Origin: CAYPNF01 sp964411985
GTDB lineage: Bacteria > Verrucomicrobiota > Verrucomicrobiia > Limisphaerales > J093
DNA: 64,000 bases
NCBI GenBank assembly: GCA_964411985.1
Contig: CAYPNF010000046.1
Span: 3,525 to 67,524 of the forward strand
Reading direction: 5' to 3'
Below the pieces are notes generated by a model. That model was not told the DNA's origin. It ran no database searches and was given only the letters and a program-made list of their open reading frames with translations. This document shows, piece after piece, positions 1 to 7,607 of the stretch. The stretch's first letter is position 1. Every line of letters starts with the position of its first letter. A program made the position numbers and the translations under genes.

Positions 1-1003
1 TGGCGACGGCCTCGCCGTAGTAGTAGCTGATCTCGTTCAGCTTAATCGAGAGGTTCTCGAACATGAAGACCGCATCATCATAGGTGACGAGCCCGGCGGC
101 CTTGTCGCGCTGGTAGTAGGGCTCGAGGTTCTGACCCAGGAAGGCTTCGGAGTAGCCGCAGCCGACCTGCTCGATCTCCGCGACGATGTGACAGAGGAAG
201 TGGCACTGCATGGCCTCTCTCAGATTCCGGGCCGGGTGCTCGGGAACCCACTCGCAGGTTTCGGCAATGGCGATCAACTCGGCCTTGCGGGTAGCGTCCT
301 TTTCTTTTGCCGCCATCTCCCGGGCTAGCTCGGCATATCGGTGAGACAGGCGGATGATGGCCTTCATGACGATTTGGCAGGCCTCGTAGAAGTAGAGCTT
401 GGAGGTGTTGGGAAGCCGCATCTCGAGGGCCATCTGGCGTTCCTTGACGTCCTTGATGATGCTGGCGAGACCCTGTTGGAAGACCATGGGGTAGTTGAGG
501 TTGCCGCCGCCTCCGGGCCAGCTGAAGAACTCGGCGATGAGGCCGGCCTGATAGACCGGGCGGGGGTCAAAACCATACCGCTTCTCGAAAATCTCGAGCA
601 CCCGCGGACGCATGGAGCGCTTTTCCCAGTATTTGATGACCCACTCGTTGGCCTTCCGGTCCTCCGGGGTCTTCGATTTCTCAACGGTGTTCTCTTCCTT
701 CATCCAATCCACGTTCCATTCCGGGAACGTGTAGATGCCGTTGACGCTGCCTGCCATGGCGCCGACGAAGAGATTGTCGTCAATATACAGTTTCTTCCGC
801 TCCAGCAGGGCGGCGAGGAACTTGGCCCGGCGGAGGATCTGCGGATCTCCGGCAGTCTCGTCATAAACCTCGGCCATGATCCTGACCCGCTCGAAATCGA
901 CCTCGTAAGGAGTTGATCTGAGCTGCTCTTTCAGCCGGTCAATTCGCGCTTTATCGGCTTTGACCCGGGCTGTGGCCTGCGTTGCTTCTTTGGTTGCTGT
1001 CAT
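1..1003 (-). CDS. Glycyl radical enzyme (PFL-like domain), N-terminal part, cut by window edge
   Basis: The first 334 residues read as the PFL domain of the glycyl radical enzyme superfamily, from an ATG at 1003. Seen: an N-terminal R-I-x-R-L-K-E segment, a 'RRAKFLAALLE' helix followed by 'LFVGAMAG', and a 'CEWVPEHPARNLREAMQ' block very close to the C-E-W-V-P-x-H-P-A-R-x-x-x-E-A-x-Q block of this superfamily. The thiyl cysteine and the C-terminal glycyl loop lie beyond base 1, so activity and substrate class cannot be judged. Where many family members have G-R-x-D-Q-Y-L-Y-P-Y-Y, this protein has 'LGQNLEPYY', which argues against simple assignment to choline, diol or isethionate lyases. It is the last visible gene of a minus-strand series after a desulfinase-like protein, a rhodanese and a C_GCAxxG_C_C protein, suggesting C-S or C-C bond cleavage in anaerobic metabolism. 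Confidence is high for the superfamily and low for the substrate. Confidence 0.88.
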   Translation of the reverse strand, partial: MTATKEATQATARVKADKARIDRLKEQLRSTPYEVDFERVRIMAEVYDETAGDPQILRRAKFLAALLERKKLYIDDNLFVGAMAGSVNGIYTFPEWNVDWMKEENTVEKSKTPEDRKANEWVIKYWEKRSMRPRVLEIFEKRYGFDPRPVYQAGLIAEFFSWPGGGGNLNYPMVFQQGLASIIKDVKERQMALEMRLPNTSKLYFYEACQIVMKAIIRLSHRYAELAREMAAKEKDATRKAELIAIAETCEWVPEHPARNLREAMQCHFLCHIVAEIEQVGCGYSEAFLGQNLEPYYQRDKAAGLVTYDDAVFMFENLSIKLNEISYYYGEAVA

Positions 1004-1162
1004 AGTGCTTGTTTCTTGATTTACGTTGTTCTTGTTCGTTTGTTCGTTGGCTCGTTCCAGTATTACTGGCCTGCCGGCCCAGACGATTCGCCGGCCACTC
1101 CGACATTGCTCTTGTCCCTCATCGGTTCTTTCGTGTTCCCATGATGCTGCTCCTACCACCCC

Positions 1163-1546
1163 TCAGTCGGCATCGTTCGTCTCGCATGTGGTCGATGACG
1201 TCCTTGAATCGTCCGTGTCATCCTTCCCCTCGAGCAGTTCCGCCGCCTCGGCAACACAATCAGAGCAGGGGTGCTTCTTGGCTGCGCGAATCTCCTTGCA
1301 GTAGAGCGAGCCTAGACGCACCGCAAAGGCCGCCTTCAACTCTTCCGCCCGGTTGGGCGCAAGCTGACAGGCGGCATAAATGGCGCCGCAGAGCCCATCG
1401 GGTGCCCGGCCGGCGCCCGCGGGTTTCAGGTCGGCAAGCGTGATTGCGCTCTCACCAAACACTTCGCGCCAGGCATGCAGCACGGACTGGGCACAGTTGA
1501 GTCGATCCGGCGGCTGCCGGAACACTTTCAAGGCGTGTTCCTTCAT
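1163..1546 (-). CDS. C_GCAxxG_C_C family protein
   Basis: This 127-residue protein shows the pattern that names its family: 'NCAQSV' near residue 18, 'GLCGAIYAA' near 50-60, then 'LYCKEI' and 'HPCSDCV' near 80-98. The conserved cysteines suggest a redox or metal/cluster-binding role; the biochemical function of the family is not firmly known to me. The ATG overlaps the stop of the upstream rhodanese gene as ATGA, so the two are probably translationally coupled. The last ~20 residues (Asp/Thr/Ser-rich) follow no family pattern I know. There is no signal peptide, so it should be cytoplasmic. Its place between a rhodanese and a glycyl radical enzyme fits an accessory role in electron or sulfur transfer, which is inference. 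Confidence 0.8.
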   Translation of the reverse strand: MKEHALKVFRQPPDRLNCAQSVLHAWREVFGESAITLADLKPAGAGRAPDGLCGAIYAACQLAPNRAEELKAAFAVRLGSLYCKEIRAAKKHPCSDCVAEAAELLEGKDDTDDSRTSSTTCETNDAD

Positions 1547-2067
1547 AGTTTATCCGGCTTAGGCAACACCATCCGTTCAGGCGTGAGCTTCTTGGTCCAC
1601 GGACAGCCCGAATTCTTCCATCCGTCCTTCAGTGGCTGCGCTTTAGCCACGGCGTCCGAGTCCGCATTGGCATCGCCCTCCATGCCATCAACGATGTTGT
1701 AAACGTTCTTGAATCCGGCCTTAGCGAGGAAGTTGGCAGCGATGGCACTGCGGCCACCAGAGCGGCACATGACCATCAGCGTGTCGTCGGGCTTTGCCAG
1801 CGTTTGTACTCTGGAGACGAAATCCTGCAGTGGTTTCATGGGGTACTGTTCCTTCTCCGCGTCCCAATTATAGCTCTGGGAGGCAACCGGGATCTTCCAC
1901 GCCATGGTCGGATGCCCGACAAACAGGTATTCTTCGGGAGTGCGGACGTCGATGATCTTCACTTGATCCGGCGCGGCCTTCCACTTCTCGTAGGCTTCCT
2001 TCGCCGTCACGTAGAGTCCCAGCACGGTTTGTTTTCCTTGAGGTAGATTCGGTTTTGGATCGGTCAT
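1543..2067 (-). CDS. Rhodanese-like sulfurtransferase domain protein
   Basis: This is a 174-residue single-domain rhodanese. Seen: 'IIDVRTPEEYLFVGHP' near the middle (the CH2A region) and the active-site loop 'MCRSGGRSA', whose cysteine would carry a persulfide. A C-terminal tail has another cysteine in 'SGCPWTKK'. I chose the ATG at 2067; an upstream in-frame extension reads through a long inverted repeat and is Arg/Ala-rich, so it is unlikely to be coding. The gene ends inside the start codon of the C_GCAxxG_C_C gene. Lying downstream of a DszB-like desulfinase, it could handle sulfane sulfur or sulfite-derived sulfur from that reaction, although rhodaneses are common and this link is inference. 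No secretion signal is seen. Confidence 0.86.
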   Translation of the reverse strand: MTDPKPNLPQGKQTVLGLYVTAKEAYEKWKAAPDQVKIIDVRTPEEYLFVGHPTMAWKIPVASQSYNWDAEKEQYPMKPLQDFVSRVQTLAKPDDTLMVMCRSGGRSAIAANFLAKAGFKNVYNIVDGMEGDANADSDAVAKAQPLKDGWKNSGCPWTKKLTPERMVLPKPDKL

Positions 2068-2141
2068 AATTGCATTGCTTGTTTGGTTCACTCTCAGCGC
2101 CAGGGCACCTCGACGGGCTTTCTCTCTGGAAGGTGGTTGGC

Positions 2142-2175
2142 CTCGCGCTGCGAGGCCGTGCGCTCGCAGCGCGAG
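2142..2175. repeat. Perfect 13-bp inverted repeat (hairpin) between desulfinase-like and rhodanese genes
   Basis: CTCGCGCTGCGAG and its exact complement lie 8 bases apart. Each arm is itself almost palindromic, so a cruciform or nested hairpin is possible. No T-run follows on either strand, so it is not a classical intrinsic terminator. It may be a dispersed REP-like element or an mRNA processing/stability element separating two genes of the same strand. Confidence 0.75.
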
Positions 2176-2237
2176 CGCACCCACCTGAATAGTTCTTAGG
2201 GAGCAAGGCTCAGAGCTTCACTCGAGCTTTCTCCCAG

Positions 2238-3482
2238 CTACCCCATCCGCTGCGACGACTTCAGTAGTTCAGTCGCGCTAGGGAGTTTTCCCTTGGTTGC
2301 TTTCTGCCACTTTTGTTCGAGCAGTTCTTTGGCCGCCTGCTCCAGGAACTCCGGCGCCGCCCACTTGTACACGTCGAAGTCGTTCTTGATGTAGCCGTGC
2401 TTCAGCATAAAGTCCTTCCCGATCTCGACGGAGGCCAGGTTCTGAGGCGACAGGTTGGGCACCATGTCCACACGTTCGATGCCATAGAACGTGTCCACGG
2501 GGTCTAGGTAGTAGGTCTGCTTGTCGAGGATCTCAGCCGCAGCGCGTTTGTTCTCGTTGGCCCAGCGCCCCACTCGAATCATGCCTTTCATGAAGGCAAC
2601 GGCGAGTTCGGGGTGCTTCTCGGCCATCACGTCCGTGCATGTGATCGCGGCCGGGATGTTGGCTACCTGCAGGCGCCAGTCCGAATACCGCGAGAGATCC
2701 TCGACCGCCGCAAACTTCCCCGTGGCTTCCTGAAGATACTGAAAAACCTTGCTCTGGGTATAGATCGCGTCGACAACGCCTTTTTCCAGAGCGGTCTCCA
2801 ACGGACGGAACGCCAAGTCGTTCTTATGGTCACGCTGCAACCACAGATCCGTTGGGTTGATCAGGGGCTCCAGCATCCTGGGGTCGTTGTACCAGTCATC
2901 TGCGTAAGGGAACTCCACGAGCTGGATGTCGGCCATGGTCATGTCGTTCATCATCAGCATCAGCTCGATGCCCTGATGCTCCTGGATGCGCCACCAATCG
3001 TTCTTGATCTTGTTCATGCTCTTGGAGATGCCGATCTTCTTTCCTTTCAGATCCTTCATACGGAAGATCTTGTCCTTGGCGCGCACCATCATGCACCCGC
3101 CTTCGTGTGGCACGTGCGTCACTCCCAGCAGCCGGGTCCGGCGGAGGTCCGCGTGAACCTGGATGGGCGGGAACAGGCCGCCGAAGCGGATCAGGTTTTC
3201 CTGGTTGTGGATGTAGTGGGGGTAGAAGTCGGTCTCGCGGGTGTTGCGGAAATAGTCGTACTTCACGCCGATCTTTTTGTACTCCTCCCGGGTCCAACCC
3301 AGCTCTTGGTCCACGTTGCTGGCCGAGATGAGCGGACAATTGGTGTAGTACACCTCTTTCCAATTGATTGGAATGACGTTCAATTTCGTGTTTTCGAACG
3401 TCGTTTCTTTGACTTTTGCCTTGGAGAGATCTTCCGGTGAGCAGGCGGTCGGATCGCCACTCTTTTTTTTCTCGTTTGCCAT
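2238..3482 (-). CDS. DszB-like sulfinate desulfinase (SBP-like fold), catalytic Cys/His/Arg retained
   Basis: This 414-residue protein has the periplasmic-binding-protein-like fold but no signal peptide, so it is not an ordinary ABC transporter binding protein. It matches features I recall from DszB (2'-hydroxybiphenyl-2-sulfinate desulfinase): 'YYTNCPL' with Cys49 (DszB Cys27 in Y-S-N-C-P), His89 (DszB His60), and Arg99 in 'RFGGLFPP' (DszB Arg70 in R-F-G-G-E-I-P-P). The 10-residue His-Arg spacing is the same. 'RTRLLGVTH', 'DLKGKKIGIS', 'VDAIYTQSKVF' and a C-terminal 'WAAPEFL' also agree. DszB hydrolyses an aryl sulfinate to a phenol and sulfite; the substrate here is unknown. The start is an ATG with an unusual Lys-rich N-terminus about 20 residues longer than DszB. 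Neighbours are a rhodanese, a C_GCAxxG_C_C protein and a glycyl radical enzyme. A NitT/TauT-type binding protein is the main alternative. Confidence 0.8.
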   Translation of the reverse strand: MANEKKKSGDPTACSPEDLSKAKVKETTFENTKLNVIPINWKEVYYTNCPLISASNVDQELGWTREEYKKIGVKYDYFRNTRETDFYPHYIHNQENLIRFGGLFPPIQVHADLRRTRLLGVTHVPHEGGCMMVRAKDKIFRMKDLKGKKIGISKSMNKIKNDWWRIQEHQGIELMLMMNDMTMADIQLVEFPYADDWYNDPRMLEPLINPTDLWLQRDHKNDLAFRPLETALEKGVVDAIYTQSKVFQYLQEATGKFAAVEDLSRYSDWRLQVANIPAAITCTDVMAEKHPELAVAFMKGMIRVGRWANENKRAAAEILDKQTYYLDPVDTFYGIERVDMVPNLSPQNLASVEIGKDFMLKHGYIKNDFDVYKWAAPEFLEQAAKELLEQKWQKATKGKLPSATELLKSSQRMG

Positions 3483-3547
3483 AATTAGGTTTGTCTTTCG
3501 ATTCTTTGCGTGTCACCAGACCGGCGGTGATGACGTTTGTTCGTAGA

Positions 3548-3565
3548 CCAGGCCCGGCCGCCTGG
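3548..3565. repeat. Short hairpin between response regulator and desulfinase-like gene
   Basis: CCAGGC and GCCTGG flank a 6-base GC loop in the gap between two minus-strand genes. The stem could attenuate transcription, but no T-run follows on the minus strand, so a terminator call is weak. It leaves open whether the regulator and desulfinase-like genes share a transcript. Confidence 0.35.
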
Positions 3566-3576
3566 CTAAAAGGGCT

Positions 3577-3957
3577 TCAGGGCTCGTTCTTGACAGCCTT
3601 GCTGATCGCTTCCAGGACCCACTGCCCGGGATCCGTTTTGCGGAAGTAGGCCGCACAACCCGACGCTTCCGCTTCCGCCCGCAGCTCGGGGTCATCGTGC
3701 GCGGTGATGAAGACCACCGGGGTCCCATCATGAACGGCGGCGAGTCTCCGGCTCAGTTCCAGGCCTGACATCCCCCCAAGCTGGATATCGAGCAGCAGGC
3801 AGTCATACTTCGGATGCTTGGTGTCAGCGAGGAGGGCCTCGGCGGATAGATATGTTATCGGCTGAAAGTGAGCCGCTCGCAGCAAGCGGCTCATGGAACG
3901 GCAAACGCATTCATCATCGTCCACGACTGCGACATAGATGTTTGGGCGATTGTCCAT
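3577..3957 (-). CDS. Single-domain (REC-only) response regulator
   Basis: This 126-residue protein is one receiver domain. Seen: the acidic triplet 'VVDDDE' (Asp13-15), the phospho-acceptor Asp57 in 'CLLLDIQLGGMSGLEL', the Thr position in 'VVFITAHDD' and the conserved Lys in 'YFRKTD'. It resembles the FixJ/NarL-type receiver but has no DNA-binding domain, so it should act by protein contact or be a diffusible phosphoryl carrier. I chose the ATG at 3957 over a TTG 24 bases upstream. There is no kinase next to it. It lies upstream of and on the same strand as the desulfinase-like gene, so it could respond to the same condition, but a hairpin separates them. Confidence 0.88.
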   Translation of the reverse strand: MDNRPNIYVAVVDDDECVCRSMSRLLRAAHFQPITYLSAEALLADTKHPKYDCLLLDIQLGGMSGLELSRRLAAVHDGTPVVFITAHDDPELRAEAEASGCAAYFRKTDPGQWVLEAISKAVKNEP

Positions 3958-4001
3958 GAAATATGGTGAACGGTAGGGCAAACGAACCCCAGATGGATAG
4001 A

Positions 4002-4100
4002 GTCCCTTTAGGGACGGTCTTGCTGCTCACCTTGATGTCGCCCTCCAACCTTTGAGGCCGAAGGTTCCCTTTTCGGCCCGATGCCGACATCGGCATCGGG
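4002..4100. repeat. Cluster of palindromes upstream of the secreted repeat protein
   Basis: Three inverted repeats lie in this otherwise gene-free ~250-base gap between divergent genes: GTCCC-TTTA-GGGAC at 4002-4015, AACCTT/AAGGTT around 4057-4076, and an 11-bp stem CCCGATGCCGA / TCGGCATCGGG at 4077-4100 with only two bases between the arms. The last is a near-perfect palindrome and could be a dimer-binding operator rather than an RNA hairpin. A dispersed repeat is the other option. Confidence 0.5.
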
Positions 4101-4174
4101 GGTTATTGCCATTTGTCAGTCGGGTTCTGGGTGGGTGCGTTTGCAGCCGTCCATTTTGCCCGTTCTTCCCGTTC

Positions 4175-4204
4175 TTGACACTGCCTTTTGACGGGGGATA
4201 CTGG
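4175..4204 (+). promoter_or_regulatory. Possible sigma-70-like promoter
   Basis: TTGACA at 4175-4180 is followed after an 18-base spacer by TACTGG, a weak -10. If used, transcription would start at or next to the ATG at 4209, giving an almost leaderless mRNA for the large secreted protein. The -10 match is poor, so this is only a suggestion. Confidence 0.25.
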
Positions 4205-4208
4205 ACTT

Positions 4209-7200
4209 ATGTCCTCCTCTCCCTGCAAAGCGGTGGGTGTCGCGGTGGTGTTGGTTCTTGCTCTGTTCCTCTCATGGTTTGGGAAGGGACCCATTCGGCA
4301 GGGCGCTCAACAAGGCATGGCTAGCGTACCAACCCAGCCGCAGGCATCGAATGGGGCGACTGCGATGGGTCAGGCAGGGAAGGGGCCGGTGGGTCGGCAG
4401 GGTTGGTCCGTTCCGTTCGGGGGGGAATTCTGGCTACGCAACCAGGGCCCAGCCGAAGCCCAAAGGCCCTTTGATATCGCCAAAGTTGTGGATCGGGTCT
4501 CGCATCGGTTTGAGTGGGACAGTCAGGCAGGAGGCTATCGGACAGAGGGTGTTGGGTATCGGCTTGCGCTGGAGTCGGGGGGCGTTCGGTTCGCTCCCTT
4601 CGAGCCAGGAACGGGGTCTGGCTCGGCGGGTCCCGAGTTTCAGATCCGTACGGTCGGCTATCGGCAGGGCTGGGCTGCCCGGGACTTGGTCCAGGCGGAG
4701 GCCTTGGATTGGACCGTGGCGGGGAACACCGCTCAAGTTCTGTTGGAACCTGTTCTAGGTCTGGTGGAACACTATGATGCGCGGGCGGGCGGGGTGGAAT
4801 TGACATGGGTTCTGGCTCAAGCCCCTTCGCAAGGGGGAGGTCTCTCACTGGAGGTAGCCGTCCAAGGTGCCGAGACCTGGCAAGAAACGGCAAGCGGGCT
4901 GCATGCTGCTGGATCTGACGGGATTGCACGCATGCGGGTTGGGAGTCCGGTGGCGATCGATCGGAGCGGAAAGAAGTGGCCTTTGGGGATTGAGGCGACG
5001 GGTGCAGGTTTCGAGGTCGTCGTATCGGAGGAAGTATTGGCCCAGGCCTCCTTCCCGCTGGCGATCGATCCCCTCATTAGCCCGGAGTTTGGCATGGACC
5101 AGCCGATTGCCTCCACACCTTCGGGCCTGCGATCAACGCCGGTGGTGGCTGCGGGGGACGATTCGTACTTAGTGGCGTGGGTGCAAGGAAAAGGTAATAT
5201 CCTGGATCCAGGAATCTATGCGGCGCGCTTCGATGCGAACGGTCAGATGCTAGACCCCTACGGTGTCTTGCTTAGTTCCGCTGCCGGGGAGCAGAGCGTC
5301 TGCAGTGTGGCCTCGATCCGCAACGAGTTTCTGGTCGTTTGGTCTGCGCCGAGGGGAACGTCGACCACGGATTGGGATCTGCTGGGCGTGCGGATTCGTG
5401 GGGACGGAACTTTGTTGGACGCTACTCCGCTTCCGGTGGCTGCAGTGGCCGGCAGCGTGCAGAGTTCCCCGGCGGTGGCTTCCAACGGAGACAACTACCT
5501 GGTAGTATGGCGCGATAGCCGGTCCACGGGCATTTACGGGAGCACCGTGAGCACCAACGGGGTGATTTTCCCGAGCAACGGCATGCCCATCTCCGCGGCT
5601 GTCAATGACCAATACACCCCGAGCGTAGCTGCTTTGAACACCAATTACCTCGTGGTCTGGCAGGATTATCGCAAGGCCACCTCCAGCCAGTACTACTCCG
5701 ACATCTATGGTGCGCGTGTGACCGGAGGAGGCGTGCTGATGGATACGAACGGGATTGCCATTTGTACGCGCACGAATTCTCAATACCACCCTTCCGTCGC
5801 TGCCGGAGTGACGAATTATTTCGTCGTCTGGGAAGACTCTGATCGTGACGGCAACGACGTGACTGGGGCGAGAGTGAGCGCTGAAGGTGTGGTGTTGGAC
5901 CCTGTTCCATTGAGCCTGAGTCACGTCCCTGGCATGCAGGCTAACCCGGTGGTGGCCAAAGCAGCGAATGGGTTTCTTGTGGCGTGGCAGGAGTATCACA
6001 ACAGTCCCACCAACGACTTCGCTGGGGCGGTGTTCATTATGGGCGTGACCGAAGAAGGTATCGTTGAGGGCGTGGGAGCTCCCATGGGAGTAGGGATTCT
6101 CCGGTCGGCCAGCGCTCAGGCGACTCCGTCCTTGGCGGTGCGCGGACTCCAAGTGTTGGTTGTGTGGGAGGACTTCAGCAATTCCGAAGGTTTTATGCAG
6201 TCGGAGATCCAGGCCGCCAGGCTGGATCTGGGAAGTGGCGCGTTGGTTCAGCCGGCATTCGTGGTGTCGTCTGCTGTCAACGGGCAGGCCACTCCGGCCA
6301 GCGCCAGCATCGGCACCAACTTCCTGGTGGTATGGGCCGACGACCGGAATCAGTCCGCGACGGGTATGGATATCTACGGCGCCCTGGTCGGCCTGGATGG
6401 CAGCTTAGGGACGACCTCCGCGCTTGCGATCAGCACGGCGGTGAATCGTCAGTTCCGGCCGGCCGTGGCGGTCTCGGGGACGAACTACCTGGTGGCCTGG
6501 GCGGATTACCGAAACACTCCTCCCAACGCCAACCACGCCGACATTTATGGTTCTCTGGTGACCGGCGTGGGAGAGGTTCTTCACCCAGCCGGCATTCCTG
6601 TTTGCACGGCCACGAATGACCAAACCTCCCCTGCCATCAGCCCTTTGAACGATGGTTACCTGGTGGTTTGGCAGGATGCCCGTGCGAGTTCGGGTACCAC
6701 GACGAAACTGGACATCTACGGTAGTCGTGTTAGCGCTAGCGGAGACGTGCTGGCCTCCGCAGGTGTGCCAATCTGCACCCAAGCCGCCAACCAGACCACA
6801 CCAGCGGCCGCCGGTGATGCTGGTCAAGCGCTGGTGGTATGGACTGATGCCAGGAACGGTGCTGCCACCGACATCTACGGTACACGTCTGGATGCAGGTG
6901 GACAAGTGATGGACACCAATGCGATTGCCATCTGCCGAGCCTCGTTGCAACAGAGCGCTCCTGCGGTGGCGGCGAACGGCGTGGGGTACCTGGTGGTATG
7001 GGCCGATACGAGAAAGGGTGCCAACAACCCGGATATCTACGGGACTTTCGTGGGACTGGATGGTTCGGTGCAGGCAACGGATGACTTGGCTATTCGGGTG
7101 GCTCCGGGCCAGCAGTCTGCTCCGTCGGTGACTTCCCAAAGATCGGACTACGTTGTGGCGTGGCAGGAATCCAATCCGGGCACCACACAAGGCGTGGATA

Positions 7201-7607
7201 TCTATGCGGCCTGGATTGGCGCGAGTGGATCGGGGCTGGGGGCGTTTCCGTTGTTGGTGAACACGAAGTCCTTTGACCAGTCGGAGCCGGTGCTAGCCAC
7301 GGGCACGGGCGGTCGGGTGTTGATTGCGAGCCAGGGTGTTGGCTATTCCGCCCCACGCGCGGTCGGTAACGTCCTGCAAGTGGAATTGTTGCCGCGGCTG
7401 GACTTGGCGGGCGTGTCGGTGATCGGCCAGTTCGAGTTTCGCCTGCGCCGCGCCGCCGGTGCCACCTATGTGGTGGAGTCATCCGAGGACCTCCTCACCT
7501 GGACACCCCGGTGGACCAATGCCCTGAGCGATGCCACCTTCCTTTTCTCTGATGCTGCCAGCACCAACACTTCTCACCGCTTCTACCGTGCGATTCTACT
7601 GCCATGA
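4209..7607 (+). CDS. Large secreted protein with about 13 LVVW...DIYG repeats and C-terminal Verrucomicrobia-type module
   Basis: This 1,132-residue protein starts with a hydrophobic signal or anchor (residues ~8-24). From about residue 300 to 1010 it carries roughly 13 repeats of 50-65 residues, each centred on 'N/D-Y-L-V-V/A-W-x-D/E-x-R' and usually followed by 'DIYG-x-x-V'. Clear copies include 'NYLVVWQDYR', 'NFLVVWADDRN', 'GYLVVWQDAR' and 'ALVVWTDARN'. This is the layout expected of a beta-propeller or stacked beta-sheet protein; the ligand is unknown. The C-terminus has 'YVVESSEDLLTW', a module that recurs at the ends of secreted proteins in this phylum and may serve in surface attachment or export (inference). 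I took the ATG at 4209 rather than a TTG upstream. Its stop overlaps the start of the SGNH hydrolase gene as ATGA, so the two are coupled. Confidence 0.85.
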   Translation: MSSSPCKAVGVAVVLVLALFLSWFGKGPIRQGAQQGMASVPTQPQASNGATAMGQAGKGPVGRQGWSVPFGGEFWLRNQGPAEAQRPFDIAKVVDRVSHRFEWDSQAGGYRTEGVGYRLALESGGVRFAPFEPGTGSGSAGPEFQIRTVGYRQGWAARDLVQAEALDWTVAGNTAQVLLEPVLGLVEHYDARAGGVELTWVLAQAPSQGGGLSLEVAVQGAETWQETASGLHAAGSDGIARMRVGSPVAIDRSGKKWPLGIEATGAGFEVVVSEEVLAQASFPLAIDPLISPEFGMDQPIASTPSGLRSTPVVAAGDDSYLVAWVQGKGNILDPGIYAARFDANGQMLDPYGVLLSSAAGEQSVCSVASIRNEFLVVWSAPRGTSTTDWDLLGVRIRGDGTLLDATPLPVAAVAGSVQSSPAVASNGDNYLVVWRDSRSTGIYGSTVSTNGVIFPSNGMPISAAVNDQYTPSVAALNTNYLVVWQDYRKATSSQYYSDIYGARVTGGGVLMDTNGIAICTRTNSQYHPSVAAGVTNYFVVWEDSDRDGNDVTGARVSAEGVVLDPVPLSLSHVPGMQANPVVAKAANGFLVAWQEYHNSPTNDFAGAVFIMGVTEEGIVEGVGAPMGVGILRSASAQATPSLAVRGLQVLVVWEDFSNSEGFMQSEIQAARLDLGSGALVQPAFVVSSAVNGQATPASASIGTNFLVVWADDRNQSATGMDIYGALVGLDGSLGTTSALAISTAVNRQFRPAVAVSGTNYLVAWADYRNTPPNANHADIYGSLVTGVGEVLHPAGIPVCTATNDQTSPAISPLNDGYLVVWQDARASSGTTTKLDIYGSRVSASGDVLASAGVPICTQAANQTTPAAAGDAGQALVVWTDARNGAATDIYGTRLDAGGQVMDTNAIAICRASLQQSAPAVAANGVGYLVVWADTRKGANNPDIYGTFVGLDGSVQATDDLAIRVAPGQQSAPSVTSQRSDYVVAWQESNPGTTQGVDIYAAWIGASGSGLGAFPLLVNTKSFDQSEPVLATGTGGRVLIASQGVGYSAPRAVGNVLQVELLPRLDLAGVSVIGQFEFRLRRAAGATYVVESSEDLLTWTPRWTNALSDATFLFSDAASTNTSHRFYRAILLP

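Noticed and set aside
1009..1443. Plus-strand open frames over the C_GCAxxG_C_C gene
   Set aside because: The minus-strand frame carries the family's full cysteine pattern; the plus-strand frames are Arg/Pro/Ser-rich shadows.
2238..3482. NitT/TauT ABC transporter substrate-binding protein
   Set aside because: No signal peptide, no permease or ATPase gene nearby, and the DszB triad with its surrounding motifs is present. Kept as the main alternative.
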